Source of the DNA: Glaciecola sp. 33A
GTDB lineage: Bacteria > Pseudomonadota > Gammaproteobacteria > Enterobacterales > Alteromonadaceae
NCBI RefSeq assembly: GCF_002836745.1
Contig: NZ_PJAR01000041.1
Location: 124,001 to 188,000, forward strand
Reading direction: 5' to 3'
DNA: 64,000 bases
The stretch's first letter is position 1. Each line of letters starts with the position of its first letter. The position numbers were made by a program, and so were the translations under genes. The notes below the pieces were generated by a model, which did no database searches, was not told where the DNA came from, and worked only from the letters and a program-made list of their open reading frames with translations. Below are positions 26,875 through 35,169 of the stretch, in pieces.

Positions 26875-28313
26875 AGCAACTTCCTCACGTCGGTTATTTC
26901 GCCAGTAATTGCTGCAGCCGCAGCCATAGCTGGACTCATTAGATGCGTTCTGCCACCGACACCTTGTCGGCCCTCAAAATTGCGATTTGAAGTAGAAGCG
27001 CAGCGTTCGCCCGGCACTAGCCGATCATTATTCATTGCAACACACAAAGAACAACCAGGTGAGCGCCATTGCAGGCCGGCTTGTGTGAACACTTTATCCA
27101 AGCCTTCTTTTTCTGCCTGCAGCTTTACTTGACCGGAACCCGGCACCACGATGGCAATAACGTTACTAGCCACTTGGCGACCCGCAACCACAGCAGCAGC
27201 AGAACGTAAATCTTCAATGCGACTATTGGTGCACGAACCAATAAATACTTTATCAACTTTGATACCCGCAATGGGAGCGCCTGATTTTACTTGCATATAG
27301 GTCAGCGCTTTTTGCCAACTTGCCTCTCTTGCTTGATTTCTTACTTGATTTCTTGCTTGATTTCTCGTTTGACTTTGGGCTTGCGTGTTGACATGCGTCG
27401 GCACATTGGCAGAAATAGGCACAACGTGCTCGGGGCTAGTCCCCCAAGTCACCATTGGTTCAAGTTGGCTTATATCAATACTTACTTCGCGGTCAAAATG
27501 GGCTTCGCGGTCGCTGCATAATTGCCGCCAATAACACAGCGCGTCTTGCCAATTTTGGTGCTTAGGGGCAAGCGGGGATTGAGCAAGGTACGCATAGGTT
27601 TTTTCATCGGGCGCAACTAAGCCTACCCGCGCGCCTGCTTCAATAGTCATATTACATAAGGTCATTCGTCCTTCCATCGACAATGCCCGGATTTCATCAC
27701 CTGCATACTCAATGGCATAACCTGTGCCGCCGGCGGCGCCTATTTTTGCGATAACCGACAGCGCTAAATCTTTGGCACTGCAAAAAACAGGTAAACAACC
27801 GATGAACGTAATGCGCATTGTTTTTGCTTGTATCTGCTTTAAACACTGAGTAGCGAATACTTTTTCGCATTCACTAGCGCCTATGCCAAAAGCGAGACAC
27901 CCAAATGCGCCATGAGTGGCGGTATGCGAATCCCCGCAAACCAGGGTTGTACCTGGCAAAGTAAACCCTAATTCCGGACCAACGACATGCACAATGCCTT
28001 GGCGTGCATCATCGACAGGGAAGTAAGTTATACCGGCCTCAAGAGTATTATCTACTAAGGTTTGAATTTGTATGCGGGCTTCGGGATCTTCAATGTACTG
28101 CTTATTTTGAGTCGGCAATACGTGATCGACCATGGCTAAGCACTTTTGCGCTTGTCGCAGGCCAATGCCTCGCGCCCTTAATGAACTGAAAGCCACAGGG
28201 CTACTGACTTCCTGAACCAAATGACGGTCAATATAGAGTAAACACGAGTTGTCGTTGTATTGTTTGACAACGTGGCTATCCCACAGTTTTTCGTACAAGG
28301 TTTTGGCGGTCAC
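26871..28313 (-). CDS. LeuC-like dehydratase large subunit 1
   Basis: 480 aa. [4Fe-4S] ligands Cys361 (GSCTNSR), Cys421 and Cys424 (CSLC) are present, as are [13 protein letters not shown] and the tail [16 protein letters not shown]. These are close to canonical isopropylmalate isomerase. An inserted linker at about 310-330 is a Gln/Asn/Arg repeat ([12 protein letters not shown]) encoded by a 12-bp tandem repeat. The start is GTG 28313, supported by AAGGAAGAG at good spacing. It is divergent from the lyase gene at 28541. Dimethylmaleate hydratase and citramalate dehydratases are known LeuC/LeuD relatives; leucine biosynthesis cannot be excluded. Confidence 0.85.
   Translation of the reverse strand: MTAKTLYEKLWDSHVVKQYNDNSCLLYIDRHLVQEVSSPVAFSSLRARGIGLRQAQKCLAMVDHVLPTQNKQYIEDPEARIQIQTLVDNTLEAGITYFPVDDARQGIVHVVGPELGFTLPGTTLVCGDSHTATHGAFGCLAFGIGASECEKVFATQCLKQIQAKTMRITFIGCLPVFCSAKDLALSVIAKIGAAGGTGYAIEYAGDEIRALSMEGRMTLCNMTIEAGARVGLVAPDEKTYAYLAQSPLAPKHQNWQDALCYWRQLCSDREAHFDREVSIDISQLEPMVTWGTSPEHVVPISANVPTHVNTQAQSQTRNQARNQVRNQAREASWQKALTYMQVKSGAPIAGIKVDKVFIGSCTNSRIEDLRSAAAVVAGRQVASNVIAIVVPGSGQVKLQAEKEGLDKVFTQAGLQWRSPGCSLCVAMNNDRLVPGERCASTSNRNFEGRQGVGGRTHLMSPAMAAAAAITGEITDVRKLL
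27329..27376. repeat. 12-bp tandem repeat inside leuC1
   Basis: The unit TTGCTTGATTTC occurs at 27329-27340 and 27353-27364, with one-mismatch TTACTTGATTTC between them and a degenerate fourth copy to 27376. It encodes the in-frame RNQ(A/V) repeat of the linker between the [4Fe-4S]-binding part and the preceding domain. Confidence 0.85.
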
Positions 28314-28417
28314 ATTCTCTTCCTTTGTCCCACTTGCTATGCGCTCGTTAGTATTTCATCAGGCCCAGCACACAGTTAAGAAACAATAGTTGTGGTAGAC
28401 TAAGTTGAATTATGTAT

Positions 28418-28439
28418 AATGTCATAACAATATAACTAA
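28418..28439. promoter_or_regulatory. Degenerate operator-like element S6 in the leuC1/lyase divergent region
   Basis: AATGTCAT-N6-ATAACTAA lies between divergent leuC1 and the lyase gene. The left arm matches the AATGATAT consensus at 6 of 8, the right arm is poor. The 13-mer CATAACAATATAA inside it recurs exactly at 39057-39069 upstream of the GntR gene. The embedded GTCATAAC also fits the GT-N4-AC pattern reported for GntR-family operators. Confidence 0.35.
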
Positions 28440-28540
28440 TAGTTGCGAAAGTACAGCCTTATTAGAGTCTTGTGCACTTATCAATTGACATTGGGTGACT
28501 CGGCTTTGGTTAACTAACCGTATAAAAGAAATTGAGTAAA

Positions 28541-29422
28541 ATGATGAGTAATAAATTGACTATTAAACAGAAAATTCAGTCGGGTGAATTTTTCAGTGTT
28601 CCGGGTGTTCAGGATATGATTTGTGCGGTTATGGCTAAATCCGTAGGATTTGATGCGGTATATGCATCGGGCTATTGGTTGGGTGCTTCTGCCTATGGCT
28701 TACCCGACGCAGGCATCACAACATATACACAAATGCTAGATAGGGTTTCAACATTGGTCAAAACTATGGAGGGCACTGCAAGCGTTATTGCAGACGCCGA
28801 TACTGGCTACGGCGGCTTATTGAATATGCGCGAAACCGTGCGCGGCTTCGAAGCGGCAGGGGTCGAAGTTATTCAGATTGAAGATCAGGAATTTCCTAAA
28901 AAATGCGGGCATACGCGTAATAAAAGAGTAGTGCCGACTGACGTTATGGTGCGCAAAATAAAAGTGGCATTAGAAGCAAGGTGCAACCCAAATACATTGA
29001 TTGCAGCGCGCACCGATGCGCGTCAAAGTGAAGGCTTTCAAGGCGCATTAGATAGAATGAAAGCCTACGCAGAAGCAGGCGCAGATATCCTTTTTCCAGA
29101 GGCTTTAGAAAGCGAAATTGAAATGCGTGATATGTGTAACGCAATTGATAAGCCCTTAATGGCCAATATGGCCGACGGTGGTAAAACGCCAATACTCAGT
29201 GCTCAGAAGCTAGCCGATATCGGCTTCGCGTTTGCCATATTTCCTGCAGCTACTTCACTGGCTGCAGCCGAATCGATAAAACAGATTTTAAGTCATATCA
29301 AACAGACTGGCTCAAGCTATAAGACAGAGGTTCCTATGTATGATTTTAATGAATTTTGTAGTCTTATTGGTTTTGAAGATGTGTGGGAATTTGAACGTCG
29401 TTGGCTTGAGACCAAGGACTGA
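28541..29422 (+). CDS. Isocitrate lyase/PEP mutase family C-C lyase 1 (methylisocitrate or dimethylmalate lyase-like)
   Basis: 293 aa TIM-barrel enzyme. Metal site DADTGYGG (about 85-92) and the gating loop KKCGH with catalytic Cys122 are intact, so lyase rather than phosphonomutase or hydrolase chemistry is likely. Known KKCGH enzymes cleave 2-methylisocitrate, or 2,3-dimethylmalate to propionate and pyruvate. ATG 28541 is chosen over TTG 28532; the adjacent ATG 28544 is equally possible. It is divergent from leuC1-leuD1-amidase. A dehydratase next to a malate-type lyase is the gene pairing seen for dimethylmaleate hydratase and dimethylmalate lyase in nicotinate fermenters. Confidence 0.82.
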   Translation: MMSNKLTIKQKIQSGEFFSVPGVQDMICAVMAKSVGFDAVYASGYWLGASAYGLPDAGITTYTQMLDRVSTLVKTMEGTASVIADADTGYGGLLNMRETVRGFEAAGVEVIQIEDQEFPKKCGHTRNKRVVPTDVMVRKIKVALEARCNPNTLIAARTDARQSEGFQGALDRMKAYAEAGADILFPEALESEIEMRDMCNAIDKPLMANMADGGKTPILSAQKLADIGFAFAIFPAATSLAAAESIKQILSHIKQTGSSYKTEVPMYDFNEFCSLIGFEDVWEFERRWLETKD

Positions 29423-29449
29423 AATACTCCAGTTGAAAATGCTAGGCCT

Positions 29450-29525
29450 CATGTAAGGGCTTGCCTTCGCGGCAAACTAAAGCGCCGCGGTAGGTTATCT
29501 ACATTACCCCTGCGGCAAATTTCCT
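29450..29525. terminator. Possible bidirectional terminator between convergent lyase and SDR genes
   Basis: A small hairpin TTGCC-N5-GGCAA lies near 29461-29475, followed by an imperfect stem pairing GCCGCGG with CTGCGGC across 29492-29518. The two genes converge here. There is no clear U-run on either strand, so the call is tentative. Confidence 0.3.
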
Positions 29526-29550
29526 AATCTAGTTTGTATGACGAATACCC

Positions 29551-30408
29551 TTAATGATACTCCTCACCTCCTGATACATTCATACACTCACCGGTAATAT
29601 AGCCGGCTTCGTTAGAGCATAGAAATGCACAGGCCTTAGCGATATCTTGCTGTAAACCAGGTCGTCCCATGGGGATCCTAGCACGCATATCAGCCATGTA
29701 CTTTTCATAGCCTTTGCCTGTTACATCTGAGAAATGACTGTTTTGCCATGCACCTAAACCCGTTGTCACGTGGTTAGGGCAAATGGTGTTCACATTAATA
29801 CCATGTTCACCTAGCTCCATTGCGGCCACCCGTGTTAATCCCACTACACCATGTTTTGAGGCGGTGTAAGCACTCGCGTGAGCAAAAGCAGACTTAGATG
29901 CTTGACTGCCAATGTTAATGATCTTGCCTTTAATACCGTGCTTTAACATTACTCTCGCAGCATACTTAGTACCTAAAAATACGCCTCGCAGATTGACCCC
30001 CAACACCGCATCCCAGTCGTCATCGGGCATATCCACAATAGCGTTCATAATGTAACCAATACCGGCATTATTAACCCAAATATCTAGGCTACCATAGGTG
30101 TCTACGGCAAATTTTGCAGCAGCTTCAATATCGCTGGCCTCAAGCATATTGCATACAAAGCACTCTGCTTCACCGCCGTCTTGACGTATTTCATCAACTA
30201 TTTGCTGCATCTCACTTTGACTGCCAATAGCATTTTCAGGCATATGGCTGCCGCTAGCTTTACCTATATCAGTGATGACGACTTTAACGCCCTCTGAGGC
30301 CAGACGTTTTGCCATTGCTTCGCCTAAGCCTTGGTGGCGACCGGCACCTGTGATAACGGCAACTTTACCGGCTAACTCTTTATAAACGGGCGTATTATTA
30401 GTAGACAT
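29551..30408 (-). CDS. Short-chain dehydrogenase/reductase
   Basis: 285 aa classical SDR. Cofactor motif TGAGRHQGLG (about 21-30), NNAG (about 113), catalytic Ser in INIGSQASKS and YTASK (about 180-184) are present; a 3-hydroxyacid or alcohol is the usual substrate. AAAGGAGAG precedes the ATG. It is the last gene of the long leftward operon led by the DUF1838 gene, 11 bp after the HapK-like gene. Substrate unknown; it would oxidise or reduce a hydroxy/keto intermediate of that pathway. Confidence 0.85.
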   Translation of the reverse strand: MSTNNTPVYKELAGKVAVITGAGRHQGLGEAMAKRLASEGVKVVITDIGKASGSHMPENAIGSQSEMQQIVDEIRQDGGEAECFVCNMLEASDIEAAAKFAVDTYGSLDIWVNNAGIGYIMNAIVDMPDDDWDAVLGVNLRGVFLGTKYAARVMLKHGIKGKIINIGSQASKSAFAHASAYTASKHGVVGLTRVAAMELGEHGINVNTICPNHVTTGLGAWQNSHFSDVTGKGYEKYMADMRARIPMGRPGLQQDIAKACAFLCSNEAGYITGECMNVSGGEEYH

Positions 30409-30419
30409 GAAACTCTCCT

Positions 30420-30728
30420 TTACAGCGACTCGCTGACGATAAAAGTTGGATTGTCGGCAAACGCTTGAAACTCGTCAGCGACTTTCTTCATAACGTCTGT
30501 TGAGACTTCTTCGAAAAATAATGCTTGATCACGTAGTTCGATGATCTCTACATATTGATAAGGCGGAGATTGCTCAGAACCTAATAATTGGGTGCATTGA
30601 AGTATCTCAAAGTTGACCACCGATTTAAGTTTATTCACAGTAGGAAGATCGGTAGTTTTTGCCCAGTCTTGATAGACCTTTGTATCAACGCCTTTGCGTA
30701 AATTAAATAATACGACAAGTTTGGTCAT
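30420..30728 (-). CDS. HapK/REDY-like dimeric alpha-beta barrel protein
   Basis: 102 aa. The chain KLVVLFNLRKGVDTKVYQDWAKTTDLPTVNKL and the later ADNPTFIV match what I recall as the REDY-like HapK family, a small ferredoxin-like dimeric barrel first named from a prodigiosin-type gene cluster. Members of this fold often bind or modify small ring compounds, but the function of HapK itself is not established. AGAGGCG lies 9 nt before the ATG. It sits between the SnoaL-like and SDR genes of the operon. Confidence 0.6.
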   Translation of the reverse strand: MTKLVVLFNLRKGVDTKVYQDWAKTTDLPTVNKLKSVVNFEILQCTQLLGSEQSPPYQYVEIIELRDQALFFEEVSTDVMKKVADEFQAFADNPTFIVSESL

Positions 30729-30750
30729 TGTATTCGCCTCTATATTTATT

Positions 30751-30786
30751 CAGGTTTATTTATCCAGGTTTATTGATTCAGGTTTA
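30751..30786. repeat. 14-bp-period repeat between HapK-like and SnoaL-like genes
   Basis: CAGGTTTA recurs at 30751, 30765 and 30779, with similar flanks (CAGGTTTATTTATC, CAGGTTTATTGATT, CAGGTTTAGATAGT). Three copies fill most of the 74-bp gap between two operon genes. It could be a slippage product or lower readthrough; no hairpin is obvious. Confidence 0.8.
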
Positions 30787-30802
30787 GATAGTATCCAGCC
30801 GC

Positions 30803-31207
30803 TTACTCACTGCCTTCGTGAAAGCCAGCGCTTAATGCACCGCTGTTATAGATAATGATTTCTTTAAACAGTTGCTGCTCATCTGCGTGGAAAATGTTGC
30901 AGTTTTTCATGTGAATGGTGTCTCCCTCGTGGGGGACTAATGTGACCTCAAAATAGGTCACTATAGATTGAGCTAGTTCATCAACAATGTGTCTGTAATT
31001 ACGAAAATAAATATTTTTAAAGGTTTTGAATACGTCCTTTAAATGCACATCTAAGGCTGCCCTGCCGGTGTATCTGAAAGGTGCTGCTGGAAACCACATT
31101 AAGCAATCATCGCTTACGGTATCTAGGCATTGCGCTAAATTGTGCTCATTACAGCCTTCAAAATAAGCCACTGACATAGCGATAAGTTGTTCTCGGTCAA
31201 GTTTCAT
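30803..31207 (-). CDS. SnoaL/NTF2-like small protein
   Basis: 134 aa. The pattern (YFEGCNEHNLAQCLDTVSDDCLMWFPAAPFRYTGRAAL early, then a long beta-rich segment) fits the cone-shaped SnoaL/NTF2 fold used by polyketide cyclases, isomerases and hydratases. AAGGGA lies 5 nt before the ATG. It is inside the DUF1838 operon, 41 bp after the MmgE/PrpD gene. Catalytic residues cannot be assigned with confidence; a ring-closing, isomerising or ligand-binding role is possible. Confidence 0.6.
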   Translation of the reverse strand: MKLDREQLIAMSVAYFEGCNEHNLAQCLDTVSDDCLMWFPAAPFRYTGRAALDVHLKDVFKTFKNIYFRNYRHIVDELAQSIVTYFEVTLVPHEGDTIHMKNCNIFHADEQQLFKEIIIYNSGALSAGFHEGSE

Positions 31208-31248
31208 TTATGTCCCTTTGAATTTAGTCATTAGATTAACCGCTAAGC

Positions 31249-32631
31249 TTATTTGCCCGCGGCACAGTCGAGCAGCACAGAGCAATCATCTAGATCTTGT
31301 ATTTCTTGGCAAATCGCTATTAACTGTTCTGGATCAGCATCAGGTAAGCCTAAAGAAAAACAGTATCGAACCTTATTCTCACGCTGAGCTTTTGACAGCG
31401 GATTGCCCGGTGAGCCCAATGGTTGGTCGCAATCAGCCTTCAGCACAGTGCCGTCTCTAAGCACAATTTCCATTCTTTGCGGTCCAAGTGCGTTATTGTC
31501 CGGATTGCCATCATGATGCAGGCTAATCCTGTTGCCTAAATCAGCTATTGCGTCGTCTGCAAATGCCTCCGCAGAGTACCGACGCGGGTCAATATCTCCA
31601 TCAATTAGCATTAACGGGGCAACAAAACGTAAACATAATCGCGCGTAGGAGGGCGTCATCTCAGGAGTGGGTGGGCGGCCAACAAGCAATAAAACGAGCT
31701 GCGGCATATATAAGTGAATATGCTCAATGTCATCAATTCTCATACTATGCTCACTTTGAATTCGCCGAATCATGGTAAGCGTCGCTTGTGTAGCTCGACC
31801 AGCTGGGTATGGCTTGTGTGCCATTTCGGTGATTTTCATGGGCTTGCCTAAGTTATCAAGCATGCCTTGAATATCCCCACCTGACTCGAATAGCTGGAAA
31901 TACCCAAATCGTCCACCAATAATATCTACTGGGCCTGTCATGCCTGCTGCGACCATGTCGACCGACATATGGGCCGTTCTAGCCGCAACCCCTATTTGCA
32001 TAGGCAATGCCATGGAACCTTCCCAGTGTGCCTGCATGGTTCCTGAAACCTGGCTATAAGCTAAACCAAGGGCGTTTTTAGTTTGCTCTCTATCAAAATT
32101 TCGCAGCCGCGCCATGGCCATGGTAGCGCCCATTACTCCTGCTGCTGATGGCCGAAAAAAGCGTGGGCTTGAAGTGCTATTTCCACCAAAAAATACGGCA
32201 ACTTCAACTGCTACTATTAGCGCAACTATCAGGTCTTTTCCGCTTACTTGTTGGCTATCTATTTCCGCCATCAATGCACTTACAGGCGCACATAACGCAA
32301 TTACCACCGAGGGTTCGTGCAGTCCGTCCCACTCTAGTGCATGGGTTTGCACGCCGTTAACAAAGGCTGCAGAGGTTCGCGATAGTTTGACCTTAGGACG
32401 TCCAACTACCCGGATTGACCCCGTTTCAGACCAACTTTGCGCCGCACTAAGGGCTTTGTCGGTAGCATCGTAAGTTGTTCCGGCTATACCTACAGCGATG
32501 GTGTCCATCAAAAATATCTTAGCGCTTTGAATGGCTTGATCAGGTAATTTCTCAAAGTCGATATCCACCACAAAATCGACAAGTTGCTCTACCAGCTCAA
32601 TATGCTGTATGCGATTATTGAGCTCATCCAT
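31249..32631 (-). CDS. MmgE/PrpD-family dehydratase or isomerase
   Basis: 460 aa. N-terminal helical domain with FLMDTIAVGIAG, AAFVNGVQTHALEWDGLHEP (usual HxxxxDD-like region) and VEVAVFFG; C-terminal lid with KPYPAGRATQATL, where the usual signature is KPYPxCRxxH. Known relatives dehydrate 2-methylcitrate, decarboxylate cis-aconitate or epimerise iminodisuccinate, so a branched tricarboxylate or dicarboxylate is likely. ATG 32631 overlaps the end of the preceding small gene by 8 nt; a GTG at 32643 is possible. The missing Cys/His in the signature (AGRAT) may change substrate. Confidence 0.82.
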   Translation of the reverse strand: MDELNNRIQHIELVEQLVDFVVDIDFEKLPDQAIQSAKIFLMDTIAVGIAGTTYDATDKALSAAQSWSETGSIRVVGRPKVKLSRTSAAFVNGVQTHALEWDGLHEPSVVIALCAPVSALMAEIDSQQVSGKDLIVALIVAVEVAVFFGGNSTSSPRFFRPSAAGVMGATMAMARLRNFDREQTKNALGLAYSQVSGTMQAHWEGSMALPMQIGVAARTAHMSVDMVAAGMTGPVDIIGGRFGYFQLFESGGDIQGMLDNLGKPMKITEMAHKPYPAGRATQATLTMIRRIQSEHSMRIDDIEHIHLYMPQLVLLLVGRPPTPEMTPSYARLCLRFVAPLMLIDGDIDPRRYSAEAFADDAIADLGNRISLHHDGNPDNNALGPQRMEIVLRDGTVLKADCDQPLGSPGNPLSKAQRENKVRYCFSLGLPDADPEQLIAICQEIQDLDDCSVLLDCAAGK

Positions 32632-33016
32632 TGTCGGGATCACTCAATTTGTCTGCCATGTCGCTCATACTCGATTGATCGCCAGACATTGCTTCAACTG
32701 CTTGCTGCAATGGTCTCAGCACGCGTGCGCTATATTCAACTTGAGCCAGCTGTCTGGTTTGCCCCGTCGCGGCATCGGGTTCATATTCTTCTACCTCGTT
32801 ACTACCTATTAGTCCCTTGCTTACCAGAACACGTTCAAGACTGTCGATACGTTCGCGCGCTACAGCAAGCTCTGCCATTAATGCCATCGTGATTGAAAAA
32901 TGTTGTTCAGCCATGGGGTCAGAAAAATACTCAGGGCGTTTACCCTGTGATTTGGCGTTCGCCATTTTAGCAATAGTCGCGGCGTCAAAGGGTGATTGTG
33001 TGGTCTGTTTTTTCAT
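32624..33016 (-). CDS. Small protein of unknown function, in operon
   Basis: 130 aa, not recognised. It is hydrophilic with a predicted helical stretch (about 40-70; MALMAELAVARERIDSLERVLVSKGL) that could form a coiled coil, and an acidic, flexible C-terminal tail. AAGGA precedes the ATG at 33016. The ATG overlaps the methyltransferase stop as ATGA and its own end overlaps the MmgE/PrpD gene, so it is made in step with both. A scaffold or subunit role is a guess. Confidence 0.65.
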   Translation of the reverse strand: MKKQTTQSPFDAATIAKMANAKSQGKRPEYFSDPMAEQHFSITMALMAELAVARERIDSLERVLVSKGLIGSNEVEEYEPDAATGQTRQLAQVEYSARVLRPLQQAVEAMSGDQSSMSDMADKLSDPDNG

Positions 33017-34227
33017 GATTTTTCCTTCCAAGCACCGTAGGCATGCCAAGCAGCTGAGCGACCGTAGTCTTCTTCTTGGCCTAAACGTGATTCAGCAAAT
33101 AGTGTTGTGTTAATAATGCCGCGCATAGCCGCGAGAAAGATATTTTCTGATTGTAATCCAGAGTCGATTAATGCTTGTTTCATATCGATACTGTGCATAG
33201 CCGTCCAAAAAGGTTCGTTGTTGTTGTAAGCATCCCAGTCACGCATAAATTGCTCAAATACCGGCATTGAATCGTCGTATTGTGGTTGTTCTAAATGCAC
33301 GGTTAAGCCGCCCGGTTTTATGACGCGATAGGCTTCTTTTAAAATTTTTGGTAATGCTTTGGCGGATAGCTCATGTAGAAAAATACTGCTAAGTACCCAA
33401 TCAAAACTGCTGTCGCTGAATTGGGATAAGTCCTCCCCCGACATTTGAATAAATTGGATGTTGTTCACGCCCAAGGACTTTGCCCTAGCATGAGCGTAAC
33501 GCAGCATAGGCGCTGAAATATCAATGGCGATAATTTCGGCGTCGGGAAACGCTTGCGCAATTGGCACAAGACTGTGTCCGGCAGCGACGCCTATGTCTAA
33601 AATCCGCTTTGGCGAAAAGTCTGATGCGTTGGTTTTTACCCAATTGGCAATCGCCAAGCCTGCGCCATCACACAGACCACCAATCGTGCCGCCGGTGGTT
33701 ACAAAAAAGCCGGTGTCGTAATTGGCTGCAGGGGCAACATCACCGGTGACTAATTCAGTGTAGTAACTACCCGGCATACAATGATGATCGATGTTTGCTA
33801 CATAAGGTGGAATAGTTATTGATGAGTTTAGCGTCAAGTTACTATCTTGATCATTTAGCTTAGCCGCGCGCTGCGCCAGTTCTTCAATTTGACGCAACAC
33901 GATAGCTCGGCCCGTTTGCTGCCTAACTTCCATCAAGTTTCGCCTGACTGCGCCCCACATGTTATGGAACGGATTCGAATTCATAAGCTTGCGTACTTCA
34001 TGCCGTGTTTTTGGTGCGCGTTCATGTTGCTGTGTAAACTGCGCTAAGGCTTGAGTTTCATAGGCTAACTTATTGCCCGGCGCAATAGTCGAGGCGACAA
34101 CGCGGTAGCACGCAGCTAAAAAGTTCATTCTAGCGCGTTCATCATGATTTAATTCAGGATACACGCCATGTTTTTGAGCCGCTGATATGGGTGGTGGAAT
34201 ATCAAACACAGGTTTCTTAGATTTCAA
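33013..34227 (-). CDS. SAM-dependent methyltransferase with a long N-terminal extension
   Basis: 404 aa. The C-terminal part (about 200-400) is a class I methyltransferase: motif I ILDIGVAAGHSL, acidic AIDISAPML, then DWVLSSIFLHELSA and a YRVIKPGGLTV post-II region. The first about 190 residues have no motif I recognise and include many His/Arg residues. The start is a TTG at 34227 because GGGAG lies 6 nt before it; no ATG is nearby. It is the third gene of the DUF1838 operon. Fe-S or radical chemistry is not indicated. The substrate is probably a pathway intermediate, unknown. Confidence 0.78.
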   Translation of the reverse strand: MKSKKPVFDIPPPISAAQKHGVYPELNHDERARMNFLAACYRVVASTIAPGNKLAYETQALAQFTQQHERAPKTRHEVRKLMNSNPFHNMWGAVRRNLMEVRQQTGRAIVLRQIEELAQRAAKLNDQDSNLTLNSSITIPPYVANIDHHCMPGSYYTELVTGDVAPAANYDTGFFVTTGGTIGGLCDGAGLAIANWVKTNASDFSPKRILDIGVAAGHSLVPIAQAFPDAEIIAIDISAPMLRYAHARAKSLGVNNIQFIQMSGEDLSQFSDSSFDWVLSSIFLHELSAKALPKILKEAYRVIKPGGLTVHLEQPQYDDSMPVFEQFMRDWDAYNNNEPFWTAMHSIDMKQALIDSGLQSENIFLAAMRGIINTTLFAESRLGQEEDYGRSAAWHAYGAWKEKS

Positions 34228-34249
34228 AATTCACTCCCAAAAATATAGC

Positions 34250-35167
34250 TTATACAATTTCTATTAGTTCGATACATTCTGATACCGCACCCCTAATTAG
34301 CGCCGCTTTGCGCCCTTGATATACGACACTGGTAAGATTGTCGGGACTCGAACACATCTTGTCTGCAATGGGTAATTGATCAATATTGTCGACTAATATA
34401 GATACCATTGAATTTCCTGGTGGAAGCCAACCAGAATGGACAGGTCTAACTTCGGCGTGCGCAGGGTATTGGTCTATTTGTGCGAAAGGAGTTCGGCCTT
34501 TTTGCACCATCGTAATAGTTTGTTCTGTTTGCACAGGAAGGTTGAACGCTCGATTGATTAACGAATACCTAAGGTGATGTGTACCCGAACGATCTAAAGC
34601 TAAATTATGTTGATATTCTAGGGCTGATGCCTCGCGATCCTTAGCCGCAAGTACGACGATGAAAAGCTGGTCAACAGTGCATTTTGCAGTGGGTAGATCG
34701 GCGTCGGCGTCTGAATGATTGACCTGATTTAAAAATAATATCTCGCCGTCTGGACCGATTACTTGCATCGGAATAAAGCTCGTAAAACCATCTACGTACT
34801 TGGGTGGCCCAACAATATCGAACTCACTGCTTTGTAGCTTAACAGCTAATGCAAATACGTCAGCTACCGTAATTTCAAAAGCACTCCAGCCGTAACTTGT
34901 GGCCGGCACAAAACTAGCCATCTTTGGTACTTCGATGAGTCGCAGCAAAGCAGGTCCGCCAGCAGACGCTTGCAGCACGACATATTTAGCGTCGTGCATC
35001 TTAGGCAAGCCCCATAGTGCTGCCAACTGTGCGTCAATTTGGCCTGTTTCAATGAGCACAAAATCTAGATAATCTCGGTAAAGCGTTAGTGATTTACCGA
35101 GATCAGATACTGAAATTGTGCCGCACCTAATTTGCCCATGCTGTTCAGATTTAGATTCCCCCGCCAT
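34250..35167 (-). CDS. Two-domain VOC (glyoxalase/bleomycin-resistance-fold) protein
   Basis: 305 aa with two VOC halves: about 12-150 (ISVSDLGKSLTLYRDYLDFVLIETG...) and about 165-305 (LFIVVLAAKDREASALEYQHNLAL...). The first metal ligand of extradiol dioxygenases (His at the start of strand 1) is replaced by Gly/Thr, so metal-dependent ring cleavage is not assured. Its start lies 2 nt after the DUF1838 stop, so it is coupled to that gene. It could isomerise, lyse or simply bind a ring intermediate. Confidence 0.7.
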   Translation of the reverse strand: MAGESKSEQHGQIRCGTISVSDLGKSLTLYRDYLDFVLIETGQIDAQLAALWGLPKMHDAKYVVLQASAGGPALLRLIEVPKMASFVPATSYGWSAFEITVADVFALAVKLQSSEFDIVGPPKYVDGFTSFIPMQVIGPDGEILFLNQVNHSDADADLPTAKCTVDQLFIVVLAAKDREASALEYQHNLALDRSGTHHLRYSLINRAFNLPVQTEQTITMVQKGRTPFAQIDQYPAHAEVRPVHSGWLPPGNSMVSILVDNIDQLPIADKMCSSPDNLTSVVYQGRKAALIRGAVSECIELIEIV

Positions 35168-35169
35168 GG

